Positions 1 through 12,600 of a DNA stretch of 64,000 nucleotides are shown piece after piece. The translations under genes were made by a program, and so were the position numbers. The stretch is from Caprella mutica (taxonomy: Eukaryota > Arthropoda > Malacostraca > Amphipoda > Caprellidae). The notes under the pieces were generated by a model, which saw only the letters and a list, made by a program, of their open reading frames with translations, was not told where the DNA came from and did no database searches. The DNA lies in assembly GCA_947561585.1 (NCBI GenBank), contig CANNZV010003155.1, forward strand, positions 1 through 64,000, given 5' to 3'. How positions within the stretch are numbered: position 1 is the first letter of the stretch; each line of letters opens with the position of its first letter.

Positions 1-2165
1 CAAAAGAGTCATTGTGATGATGTATGTACTATCAGAGAAAAGAGTCATTGTGATGATGTACTATCAGAGAAAAGAGTCACTGTGATGATATACCATCAGA
101 GAAAAGAGTCACTGTGATGATTGTTCTATCAGAGAAAAGAGTCACTGTGTTGATGTACTATCAGAGAAAAGAGTCACTGTGATGATGTACTATCAGAGAA
201 AAGAGTCACTGTGATGATGTATTATCAGAGAAAAGAGTCACTGTGATAATGTACTATCAGAGAAAAGAGTCACTGTGATGATGTACTATCAGAGAAAAGA
301 GTCACTGTGATGATGTACTATCAGAGAAGAGAGTCACTGTGATGATGTACTATCAGAGAAAAGAGTCACTGTGATGATGTACTATCAGAGAAAAGAGTCA
401 CTGTGATGATGTACTATCAGACAAAAGAGTCACTGTGATGATGTACTATCAGACAAAAGAGTCACTGTGATGATGTATTATCAGAGAAAAGAGTCACTGT
501 GTTGATGTACTATCAGAGAAAAGAGTCACTGTGATGATGTACTATCAGAGAAAAGAGTCACTGTGATGATGTATTATCAGAGAAAAGAGTCACTGTGATG
601 ATGTACTATCAGAGAAAAGAGTCACTGTGATGATGTATTATCAGAGAAAAGAGTCACTGTGATGATGTACTATCAGAGAAAAGAGTCACTGTGATGATGT
701 ACTATCAGGCTAAAGAGTCATTGTGATGATGTATTATCAGAGAAAGGAGTCACTGTGATGATGTACTATCAGAGAAAAGAGTCACTTGTGATGATGTACT
801 ATCAGAGAAAAGAGTCACTGTGATGATGTACTATCAGAGAAAAGAGTCACTGTGATGATGTACTATCAGAGAAAGAGTCATTGTGATGATGTATGTACTA
901 TCAGAGAAAAGAGTCATTGTGATGATGTACTATCAGAGAAAAGAGTCACTGTGATGATATACCATCAGAGAAAAGAGTCACTGTGATGATGTACTATCAG
1001 AGAAAAGAGTCACTGTGATGATGTACTATCAGAGAAAAGAGTCACTGTGATGGTGTACTATCAGAGGAAAGAGTCACAGTGATGATGTACTATCAGTGGA
1101 AAGAGTCACTGTGATGATGTACTATCAGAGAAAAGAGTCACTGTGATGATGTAGTATCAGAGGAAAGAGTCACTGTGATGATGTACTATCAGAGGAAAGA
1201 GTCACTGTGATGATGTAGTATCAGAGGAAAGAGTCACTGTGATGATGTACTATCAGAGGAAAGAGTCACTGTGATGATGTAGTATCAGAGGAAAGAGTCA
1301 ATGTGATGATGTACTATCAGAGGAAAGAGTCACTGTGATGATGTAGTATCAGAGAAAAGAGTCACTGTGATGATGTACTATCAGAGGAAAGAGTCACAGT
1401 GATGATGTACTATCAGAGGAAAGAGTCACTGTGATGATGTACTATCCGAGGAAAGAGTCACTGTGATGATGTACTATCAGAGGAAAGAGTCACAGTGATG
1501 ATGTACTATCAGTGGAAAGAGTCACTGTGATGATGTACTATCAGAGAAAAGAGTCTTTGTGATGATGTACTACCAGAGAAAAGAGTCACTGTGATGATGT
1601 ACTATCAGAGAAAAGAGTCACTGTGATGATGTACTATCAGAGAAAAGAGTCACTGTGATGATGTACTATCAGAGAAAAGAGTCACTGTGATGATGTACTA
1701 CCAGAGAAAAGAGTCACAGTGATGATGTACTATCAGTGGAAAGAGTCACTGTGATGATGTACTATCAGAGAAAAGAGTCACTGTGATGATGTACTATCAG
1801 AAAAGAGAGTCACTGTGATGATGTACTATCAGAGAAAAGAGTCACTGTGATGATGTACTATCAGAGAAAAGAGTCACTGTGATGATGTACTACCAGAGAA
1901 AAGAGTCACTGTGATGATATACTGTCAGAGAAAAGAGTCACTGTGATGATGTACTATCAGAAAAGAGAGTCACTGTGATGATGTACTATCAGAGAAAAGA
2001 GTCACTGTGATGATGTACTATCAGAGAAGAGAGTCACTGTGATGATGTACTATCAGAGATAAGAGTCACTGTGATGATATACTATCAGAAAAAAGAGTCA
2101 CTGTGATGATGTACTATCAGAGAAAAGAGTCACTGTGATGATGTACTATCAGAGAAAAGATTCAG
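1..2165. repeat. 32-bp satellite array, about 68 units, open to the left
   Basis: Head-to-tail copies of a 32-bp unit starting AAAAGAGTCACTGTGATG, with scattered point variants (GTAGTATC, GGAAAGAG, CACAGTGATG) and two units with a 4-bp insertion (GTATGTAC, near positions 20 and 888). Variant runs repeat (the 1080-1550 stretch has alternating GTAG and GTAC units), which indicates local block duplication. The window edge cuts the array, so its full length is unknown. It probably lies in the intron before the first visible exon. Confidence 0.95.
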
Positions 2166-2499
2166 TGTTTTTTAATTTTCTTTTCTTTATCTTTCTTTTA
2201 TTTTTCATTATTTCCAAATCTCACAAATTCACCTTCGTGTACCCAGACTATAATATACATCACAGTTTTATTGGAAAATGTTTACCTTTGATAAATATAA
2301 TTGTAGATATGCTTCCCTTAATTTGATAGCATTTCTTAGAATTATTAAAAATATATTTGTCATTTAACTTTTAGATTTTGTCTACTTTACCATCCCATAA
2401 ATTATAGGTTTAGTTTGAAATAATTAAAAATGGAATTGTATAATTTTCTTACGCTCCGTAGAGACGAATAAGAAATGAAGAGTTAAATTTATATAACAT

Positions 2500-3130
2500 T
2501 TATCTAGATGACGGGCACTCGTAGAGCAGATACCTTCGCCGCCGCTGATAAATGTCATTGACCATCCGATAATTCTTGGGTTATAAATAACGTTGACCTT
2601 GGACCGTCATTCGCTCTCAAAATCTGATAAACTGTGTCCTGAATTATTACCAATCGTCTCACCAAATATAATGGAATTTGGTTGAATACTATTAAAATAC
2701 TGAGTTATAAAAGACATTGATCTTTGGTTGAATACTATTAAAATACTGACTCATAAAGGACATTGATCTTTGGTTGAATACTATTAAAATACTGACTCAT
2801 AAAGGACATTGATCTTTGGTTGAATACTATTAAAATACTGACTCATAAAGGACTTTGATCTTTGGTTGAATACTATTAAAAAACTAAGTCATAAAGGACC
2901 TTGATCTTTTACCTGATCGCTTCCAAAATCAAACCAAATGCTTCCCGTATATCGACCAATTGTCACAAGAAATTTCTTGCATTTTGATTGAATACTTTTT
3001 GAGGTAAAAATGACCTTGACCTTGCACCTGATCCCTCCCAAAATCTTACCAAATGGTTCATTGATATTGACCATTATTTTCGTATCAAATTTTAGTCATT
3101 TGGTTGTATACTTTTTGAGTTATGCGAGTA
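2500..3130. repeat. interspersed repeat rich in TGACCTTGACC, with internal 46-bp expansion
   Basis: The stretch shares order and wording with 13355-13800, 38590-38860 and 44270-44540: a start like TGACG-GCAC-CGTA, then phrases such as CTTCGCCGCC, ATAATTTG, GACCTTTGACC and CCAAAATCTAATCAAA. Between about 2683 and 2912 a 46-bp piece (containing TTGGTTGAATACTATTAAAA) is repeated five times. From memory, similar wording occurs in repeats of many aquatic animals; I cannot name the class. Confidence 0.7.
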
Positions 3131-3525
3131 GCAAAATTACAAATAAATAAATGCAGTCTAAAACATTACCTTCTGCAATTTGTGAAGGTAATCACTATTG
3201 TTGATAACATACGTTTCATTTATTACACATAACTCAGAGTATACAATATAAAAGTTGTCACCTTTTTCCCTAGTGGAATATTTCAATGGTTAAATTAACC
3301 GCTGGTGGAATAGGCCATGGTTGAAAATTCCCGAAGGAATTTGTTTCGCGCTGGAATTTACCGTCCTTGGTAAAAAGAAGTTAAAAGTAAGCAGTTAGAA
3401 AGGCAAAAGAAGTTGTCTTAAACTCATTCTAAGATAATAACATAATACACATTGTTAATGTATAACTATGTGAATCGTTCAATAATTTATCTACAATCAT
3501 AAAATGGTATCTTTTCTGTTTTCAG
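3130..3525. other. non-coding stretch before exon 1
   Basis: No gene is seen. At 3265-3375 three loose copies of a phrase like GTGGAATA...GGTT resemble short tandem units but have no inverted partner nearby. The last 20 bases form the pyrimidine-rich acceptor of exon 1. Confidence 0.5.
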
Positions 3526-3629
3526 GTCTCACTGACTTTTTTACTACTAGTCAATGTTGTGGTCATCTACTCGTTATTATATCGTCAACTGAGCAAGCCA
3601 GTCAAACATGACGTATTGAAACCGTCGAT
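3526..3629 (+). CDS. fucosyltransferase exon 1 (visible): signal anchor
   Basis: The exon follows a pyrimidine tract and CAG at 3523-3525 and ends at the donor GTGAGT (3630). It encodes 34 residues plus two bases of a codon completed at 27367. Residues 2-19 (SLTFLLLVNVVVIYSLLY) form a hydrophobic span followed by basic residues (R20, K24, K27), as in a type II signal anchor. No in-frame ATG opens this segment; the nearest upstream ATG (3504) is out of frame and inside the acceptor tract. The start codon and short cytoplasmic tail therefore belong to an earlier exon, probably outside the window. Confidence 0.75.
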
Positions 3630-6600
3630 GTGAGTATGCTAATTGTGTAGAGAATTGATATTGTCTGTACATTTGCTGCCCAAGTGCTTTCGTTTCCTCT
3701 GTCAATAGTAAAATCAACAGGAGAAGTAACCTCACTCGTTATAGTGCGCGGTTGGTCATAAATCACGTAACCATATCATAGAAAATCAAGCATCACCTGA
3801 TCTTCATCCAGCCAACTGACAAGCCTCGAATACCCCCATTCACGATCTGTTTTACCAAGCCTGAAGGAATTCCTTAAGACGAAACGGATCGTGAATGCCC
3901 CGCTAAAAGGATTATTCACACACATCAGTGTTCTATCCTCTTAGTGCTTTTTTTACCACTGAAAGAATACGGTAAAGAGCCAAATGTATATGAATGTATC
4001 AGTTGTATTTGAAGTAACGATACACATATTTTACCACGGACAATGAAGCACTGAGAAGACTCGTACCGGGTAAAAAACTGATGTGTGAATAAGCCTTAAT
4101 CGTTAATTAAACTAAACACGATATAAAAATTAAGAATTTCATTTCCTGATTTTTATTGTTTTGTTTGATCAACAATGAATTCAAAAGAACAAAACATATC
4201 ACTTGTTAATTACTGCGTCCTCTTCAACAGCACGAAATTTCTGCTTGAGTTTACCTGCAAAGTCTAACAATTTAAGGCTGAACTCCAATGCGGTGACTGA
4301 AGCGGCTAGAGCCGCGCGGCTCTAGCTGCTGATATGCTTTCCAATGTTTTGACTGTAGCCGCTCTATGATCGTCAGTTTCACTTAATCACTTAAATTATA
4401 AATTAATTAATGAATCAATGGTAATTTATATTTAATACTATTAATTTCCATATTAGTTCTAATTAATTTATTAATATTAATTTAATAATCAATATTAATT
4501 AAGTTATCGATATTAATTAATTTATTAATAGAATTATATATTAACTATTGTACTTTCCCGTTAAAATAACATGTTTCCAATAGAAATTGAATGTTGATTC
4601 AATTCAAATTTTATATATAATTGAATTTCCTCATAGTAATTTGAGCGATTCTTTATTTAGTCTCCAAGTTGTCTAAAATCTCTAAATTCTCAAAAAGCTC
4701 TAAATTAAAGAAAAAACTCACTATAGAAAAATTTATAAAACTCCTAAGAATTAAAGACAAACTATAATTTTTTTTAAAAAGATCAAAAATTGATTTAAAA
4801 AAAAAGACTCAACCCTAAGAAACTAAAATAATCACTCCAATTTGAAAAAAAAAAATACTATGAGGATATTCAATTATTATAAAATTTGTATTGAATCAAC
4901 ATTCAATTTCTATTGAAAATACGTTATTTTACGGGAAAGTACACTAATTAATTTAATAATCTATATTAATTTAGTTATCAATAATAATTAATTTATTGAT
5001 ATAATTATATACTAACTAGTGTACTTTCCTGTTAAAATAACGGATAATTAGGTATAACGGTAGGTATGTATTGATAAACACTATTAGGTAACTAGGTGGA
5101 TATTGAAGCATACTAGTAGGTAACGAAGTAGCTATTGATGAACACTAGACGGTAACTAGGTACTAGGTAGTTTTTGATTATCAAACTAAGTACGTAGTTA
5201 TCGATGAATACTAATAGGTAACTAGGTAGGTATTGATAAACAGCAACACTAGTATAAAACTAGGTATCTAAGTATTGATATACACTTGTAGGTTACTAGT
5301 TAGGTATTGAAAAACACTAGTAGGTATCTAGGTATGTATTTATAATTGGAAGTAGGCAACTAGGTATGTATAGATTGACACTCAGTAGGTCACTAGGTAG
5401 TTAGCTATTGTTAAACACCAGTAGGTTACTTAATTGGTTACTAATTTATAAACACTTGTAGATAACTAGGTTCGAAAGGAAAGATACGAAACTAATAGAA
5501 TATTAAGTTATATTTATAAATAATAAATATAAAATAACTATAATAATAACTATATAGAATCAAGATCATTTTCAATCCTACGTACAACATATCCATGACG
5601 GTTGAGTGGTAGCGTCGAAGACTTCAAGACAACAAGGTTATGAGTTCCTGTCCCTAGAAACATCACTTTATTTCTTTCCATTTAAGGTGTATTGTGTATA
5701 TAACAACATGTAACATTAAACTAATTTTTTTTTTTCGAATTTTGATGTTCGCTAGTAACAGGACAACGGGGTAGATAAGGTGACGAGATCAGAGCATGCA
5801 TATTCTTTATTTCACATAGATGCGTAAGATTCCGTAATTAAATTTTCACATTCACTTTCTTTATTAAAACAAACATCTAAAATAACAATAAAACTTCATA
5901 CTTGAATACATAAAATATTAAAAAAACAAAACTAATTAAAATTACCGTCAATTCAGTAAGCTCTTCAACCCGTTTTAGACATTAGCAGTCCTGTCATTGA
6001 TTTGAGAGTAGTGTCGTTACTCAATTTCCAATAGACTTCAGAAATATATACGGATCATAGAGTATCAGTTTTAGAAGCGGTTATACCATGCCTTCCTGAG
6101 AATAAAAATAGACTCAATCATACCTAAATAAAATATGATTAAGCCGAGAAATAAAAGAAACCTATTTTCTCTATTAGTCCTACATGCATTTTGACACTAT
6201 GGTCTCTTACAGCGAAATTCAAATCACATTAATATTTACATTCAAATGTTCTATTCAATTCCCTAATATGAACAATGAATATGAAGTTAAAAGTTAAAAA
6301 CAGTTACTACAATTTCATACAAGTAAACACCTTATTTACTATTTTTATTTACCTCAAAGAATTAATGCTTCTTGCGTACCACAGTTAACATATCGCTATC
6401 TTAATTTACTAGTTCCTCTATATTTAGACACCAATTTTAATAATTTATCCCAATGCTTTTACTTTGCCTCCTTAAAACCAATCTTTCTCTTTTCACACAC
6501 GATTCAGCAATATAATTAGCTACAAAATTATCTGGCCAAAAATATTACACAAGCTTATAATAATTTTCTAATATAAACCTCTAATTCAGGGCTAAAACCG

Positions 6601-9600
6601 TACATTTGGACGGGTACGTAGAAACACCGGAACGGACCGAAACGGAGGGAAATATGTATGTAAAAGTACTTTTTGCATCATTTTAAATGCTCAGGGAGAT
6701 TATATATTAAAGAATGAATAGTTGCATTAACATATAAAGAGCTTAATCAAGAAAAACGTACTTATTACATAAGTAAAAACGTACTTATTACATAAGTAAA
6801 AACGTACTTATTACATAAGTAAAAACGTACTTATTACATAAGTAAAAACGTACTTATTACATAAGTAAAAACGTACTTATTACATAAGTAAAAACGTACT
6901 TATTACATAAGTAAAAACGTACTTATAACATAAGTAAAAACGTACTTATTACATAAGTAAGAACGTACTTATTACATAAGTAAGAACGTACTTATTACAT
7001 AAGTAAAAACGTACTTATTACATAAGTAAAAACGTACTTATTACATAAGTGAAAACGTACTTAATAAGTTATTACAAAAGTACAAACGTACTTATTACAT
7101 AAGTAAAAACGTACTTAATAAGTTATTAAAAAAACACAAACGTACTTATTACAAAACCATACTGATAGTCTTTCCCATTGCATGATACGTGTACTGGTTG
7201 TGACTGTCTATTTTTATCTGTCTATTCATATCCATTAATTTATATCTGTCTATTCCTATCCGTTAATTATTATCTGTCGATTCCTATCTGTTAATTATTA
7301 TCTGTCTATTCCTATCCGTTAATTATTATCTGTCTATTCCTATCCGTTAATTATTATCTGTCTATTCCTATCCGTTAATTATTATCTGTCTATTCCTATC
7401 TGTTAATTATTATCTGTCTATTCCTATCCGTTAATTATTATCTGTTTATTCCAATCTGTTAATTATTATCTGTCTATTCTTATCTGTTAATTATTATCTG
7501 TCTATTCCTATCTGTTAATTATTATCTGTCTATTCCTATCCGTTAATTATTATCTGTCTATTCCTATCTGTTAATTATTATCTGTCTATTCCTATCTGTT
7601 AATTAATATCTGTCTATTCCTATCTGTTAATTATTATCTGTCTATTCTTATCTGTTAATTATTATCTGTCTATTCCTATCTGTTAATTATCATCTGTCTA
7701 TTCTTATCCGTTAATTATTATCTGTCTATTCCTATCTGTTAATTATTATCTGTCTATTCTTATCTGTTAATTATTATCTGTCTATTCCTATCTGTTAATT
7801 ATTATCTGTCTATTCCTATCCGTTAATTATCATCTGTCTATTCTTATCCGTTAATTATTATCTGTCTATTCCTATCCGTTAACTATTATCTGTCTATTCC
7901 TATCTGTTAATTATTATCTGTCTATTCTTATCTGTTAATTATTATCTGTCTATTCCTATCTGTTAATTATCATCTGTCTATTCTTATCCGTTAATTATTA
8001 TCTGTCTATTCCTATCTGTTAATTATTATCTGTTTATTCCTATCTGTTAATTATTATCTGTCTATTCCTATCTGTTAATTATTATCTGTCTATTCTTATC
8101 TGTTAATTATTATCTGCCTAGTCTATTCCTATCTGTTAATTATTATCTGTCTATTCCTATCTGTTAATTATTATCTGTCTATTCCTATCTGTTAATTATT
8201 ATCTGTCTATTCCTATCTGTTAATTATTATCTGTCTATTCTTATCTGTTAATTATTATCTGCCTAGTCTATTCCTATCTGTTAATTATTATCTGTCTATT
8301 CTTATCTGTTAATTATTATCTCTCTATTCCTATCTGTTAATTATCATCTGTCTATTCCTATCTGTTAATTATTATCTGTCTATTCCTATCTGTTAATTAT
8401 TATCTGTCTATTCCTATCTGTTAATTATTATCTGTCTATTCCTATCTGTTAATTATTATCTGTCTATTCTTATCTGTTAATTATTATCTGTCTATTCCTA
8501 TCTGTTAATTATTATCTGTCTATTCTTATCTGTTAATTATTATCTGTCTATTCTTATCTGTTAATTATTATCTGTCTATTCCTATCTGTTAATTATCATC
8601 TGTCTATTCCTATCTGTTAATTATTATCTGTCTATTCCTATCTGTTAATTATTATCTGTCTATTCCTATCTGTTAATTATTATCTGTCTATTCTTATCTG
8701 TTAATTATTATCTGCCTAGTCTATTCCTATCTGTTAATTATTATCTGTCTATTCTTATCTGTTAATTATTATCTGTCTATTCCTATCTGTTAATTATCAT
8801 CTGTCTATTCCTATCTGTTAATTATTATCTGTCTATTCCTATCTGTTAATTATTATCTGTCTATTCCTATCTGTTAATTATTATCTGTCTATTCCTATCT
8901 GTTAATTATTATCTGTCTATTCTTATCTGTTAATTATTATCTGTCTATTCCTATCTGTTAATTATTATCTGTCTATTCCTATCCGTTAATTATTATCTGT
9001 CTATTCCTATCTGTTAATTATTATCTTTCTATTCTTATCTGTTAATTATTATCTGTCTATTCCTATCTGTTAATTATCATCTGTCTATTCCTATCTGTTA
9101 ATTATTATCTGTCTATTCCTATCTGTTAATTATTATCTGTCTATTCCTATCTGTTAATTATTATCTGTCTATTCCTATCTGTTAATTATTATCTGTCTAT
9201 TCTTATCTGTTAATTATTATCTGTCTATTCCTATCTGTTAATTATTATCTGTCTATTCTTATCTGTTAATTATTATCTGTCTATTCTTATCTGTTAATTA
9301 TTATCTGTCTATTCCTATCTGTTAATTATCATCTGTCTATTCCTATCTGTTAATTATTATCTGTCTATTCCTATCTGTTAATTATTATCTGTCTATTCCT
9401 ATCTGTTAATTATTATCTGTCTATTCTTATCTGTTAATTATTATCTGCCTAGTCTATTCCTATCTGTTAATTATTATCTGTCTATTCTTATCTGTTAATT
9501 ATTATCTGTCTATTCCTATCTGTTAATTATCATCTGTCTATTCCTATCTGTTAATTATTATCTGTCTATTCCTATCTGTTAATTATTATCTGTCTATTCC

Positions 9601-12600
9601 TATCTGTTAATTATTATCTGTCTATTCCTATCTGTTAATTATTATCTGTCTATTCTTATCTGTTAATTATTATCTGTCTATTCCTATCTGTTAATTATTA
9701 TCTGTCTATTCTTATCTGTTAATTATTATCTGTCTATTCTTATCTGTTAATTATTATCTGTCTATTCCTATCTGTTAATTATCATCTGTCTATTCCTATC
9801 TGTTAATTATTATCTGTCTATTCTTATCTGTTAATTCATATATGCGGTATATAAGGTAGAAAAAATATTAGAAAAAATGTCAAATATTAGTGATTTAATT
9901 TTTTTATTTCTCTGAGGCACCCCAAGAAATTCGAAATGTTGAAACTTTCTCATATGGGATCTTCGAAAAATGTATATCAAACTAAATATCAGTCAGCACA
10001 GTGACCTAATTTTCTCAATATCCATGAAATTATATTTTTATTCCAAAAATTATATTTTTATTCCAAAAATTATATTTTTATTCCAAAAATTATATTTTTA
10101 TTCCAAAAATTATATTTTTATTCCAAAAATTATATTTTTATTCCAAAAATTATATTTTTATTCCAAAAATTATATTTTTATTCCAAAAATTATTATTTTA
10201 GCCCATATCTCATTTTCAGGGTCCTTGAGGCACCTCAATAACGTTGTCAATCTTATTTTGTTTTTAATCAGCATCAATGTTATGTAGAATCACAACTTTA
10301 TTGAACTAAGTAAAGTTAAATTTCGAAAAAGTTTGAAATACCCCCCTAAAACGGCCTACCCTAATATAATCCAAACGTATTATCAGGGAAAGAATAAACG
10401 AGGTCACTTTGAATTTTAGATGCAAAAACCGTGTAGTTTTCAGTCAAAATTTTGTGATTTGATAACGTTGCATAGGATAAGGTCCGCCTTCTTGTAGTAT
10501 TGAGAAAAGATACCAACCAATTACTATTAAGATACCAAGTAGTGAATTATCTTTGAATATAGAAGGTTGGTGCATTAAATCTTACTGTTTTACAATTAGC
10601 TTTACATTTCTATTAAAATTAATTATAATCATTGATTTGCATTCTCCAGTAATAATTAGAGTATTTTCACTATTTTGTTTTAGTCACTTAATATCAAATA
10701 AGTATAAGAATGGTAAAATCAAATAAATAATTCTTAATAATTATTTACCTGAACTATAGCAATAGGAATTAGTTTGGGACATTTTGGTTGGTAATATTGA
10801 AACATCTATATGTGGGTGTTCGAATGAAATCACACTAACATATCATAATTATTCTTGAAACTGGAAATCATCCTCGTTTATAAATTAAGAGAGGACATGC
10901 AATGACATTTCCATATCCTTACCCCTATTTTGATCGTAGAGTTAGAATTGTCCGATAGTTTATTCATCATCTATTAACGAGGAAATTACAGAAATGATTA
11001 GCTAATATATAACAGATATTACCAAGTATTGTTAACTCTGTAATAAAATTCGATTTTTCAACTGTAATTAATTTAAAACAAATGTCATAAGCAGCACAGT
11101 TTACTATTTAAAAAATGAATGGTAATCATATTGAACCTCTATAACGGCCAGATCTTAAGATAAGGTTCACCTATAGAACTAGATGCTACATATTTCAATC
11201 CATATTAATTTCAGTAACTAAAAACTTACAGAAGTAGTGGGTATGACCTGTGCTGGGAGTAAAAGGCCAAATCGCTGACGTTAAATGGAAAGGAACTCGA
11301 AGAAGCAGTCAGAAAAGAAAATGGCTCAGTGAACATTGAACAATATCACCAGCCACCTGTCGGTACAAATGCTCAAAGATACAGAAAAGATACTCCGTGA
11401 ATATGCAGTCATTTACCAAGAAATGTGTAGGAAAAAGACACAGTACCAGTATCTGCATTCACAGACGGAAGATGAAAATGGAAAACTAATCCTACATACC
11501 AGAAATATCTAAAACTTCTTAGTTGAAGAGCATGTCTCTAGCGCTATTCTCTAAAACTGCAACTAGTGTTAAAAAATGATAAGCATGGTAAATTTAAAAA
11601 AAGATAATCCATATCACAACAGTTCAGAGCCCAAAAACGCCACCTATTTCTCTAACACTCACAACAGACAATTCAGGATTGAGCCCCTAAGGGAAAAATA
11701 TTCATTTATCACCTTCAAAAATTTAATTATCGATGAAGGATAAAAACTTATTTTCTAATGAATAATATATAAACTTAGAAACTGAAATTGCTTGACTGAT
11801 TCAAAAGTATTGCAAATCAAAACCGATGCAAACTTTGGAGCATCATTGAGCGGTGAAAAACATTCATCACCGCTCGTTACCGTTCTCAGAAGTTGGTCCC
11901 CCGTTAAAGCAATGCCATATACGCTCGGCCACCGCTTATGTTCCATCACCGCTCCGAAAGGTTTGAGTTTTTCAAAATGTTGCAAGCGTTTAGGAGAGGT
12001 AGTTTTCCTTTCTACAAAGTACACTACCTCTATAACACCGCCCAGCCAAAGTTTAGCACCGGTAGAGGCAAGTTCGTGGACGCTTTATTCCGCTAGGCCA
12101 ATGCAGAAATCCTGAACGGTGCTTCGCCAGCTTTGCCCGGGCGGTCATTAAACGTTGCACAAGCTTTGGCAGAGAGTTGTTATTTTGTTTTACAAGTTTG
12201 TTTGTCAAAATTATATATCAAAATATAAAATACGGGTGGTGCCATAGCCGTGCACCACTGAAGCCGTCGTTGCTATAGAGTTGGCTCAACGGTAGAAAGA
12301 GGCAGCGAGTTTTGGTTTGGCAGTATGGAGCTATGCCACCTTCATACCAATGTCAAACTAAAGTTCATCACAGCAATGAATCACTGCTTCTTTTTCTGAG
12401 GCCGTTTCAGCAAACTCGTGTCCGTGATTCAGACGTTTTCAACTGCCTTATCAAAGTTTATGCAATATTTAATCACCACCCGGGCAATGCTGGCGAAGCA
12501 GCGGTGTTCCAGCATTCAAGATTTACGTATTTGCTTCTATAATGGTGCCAAAACTTGTCTGGGTTTTGTTGCGGTGGGGAACTTTTCGGAGCGGAAGGAA

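Noticed and set aside
1..2165. Possible CRISPR-like array
   Set aside because: Units are contiguous with no unique spacers, and the surrounding DNA is eukaryotic; it is a satellite.
9970..10287. 105-codon frame with repeated YIFIPK words
   Set aside because: Produced by eight perfect copies of a 20-bp AT-rich unit.
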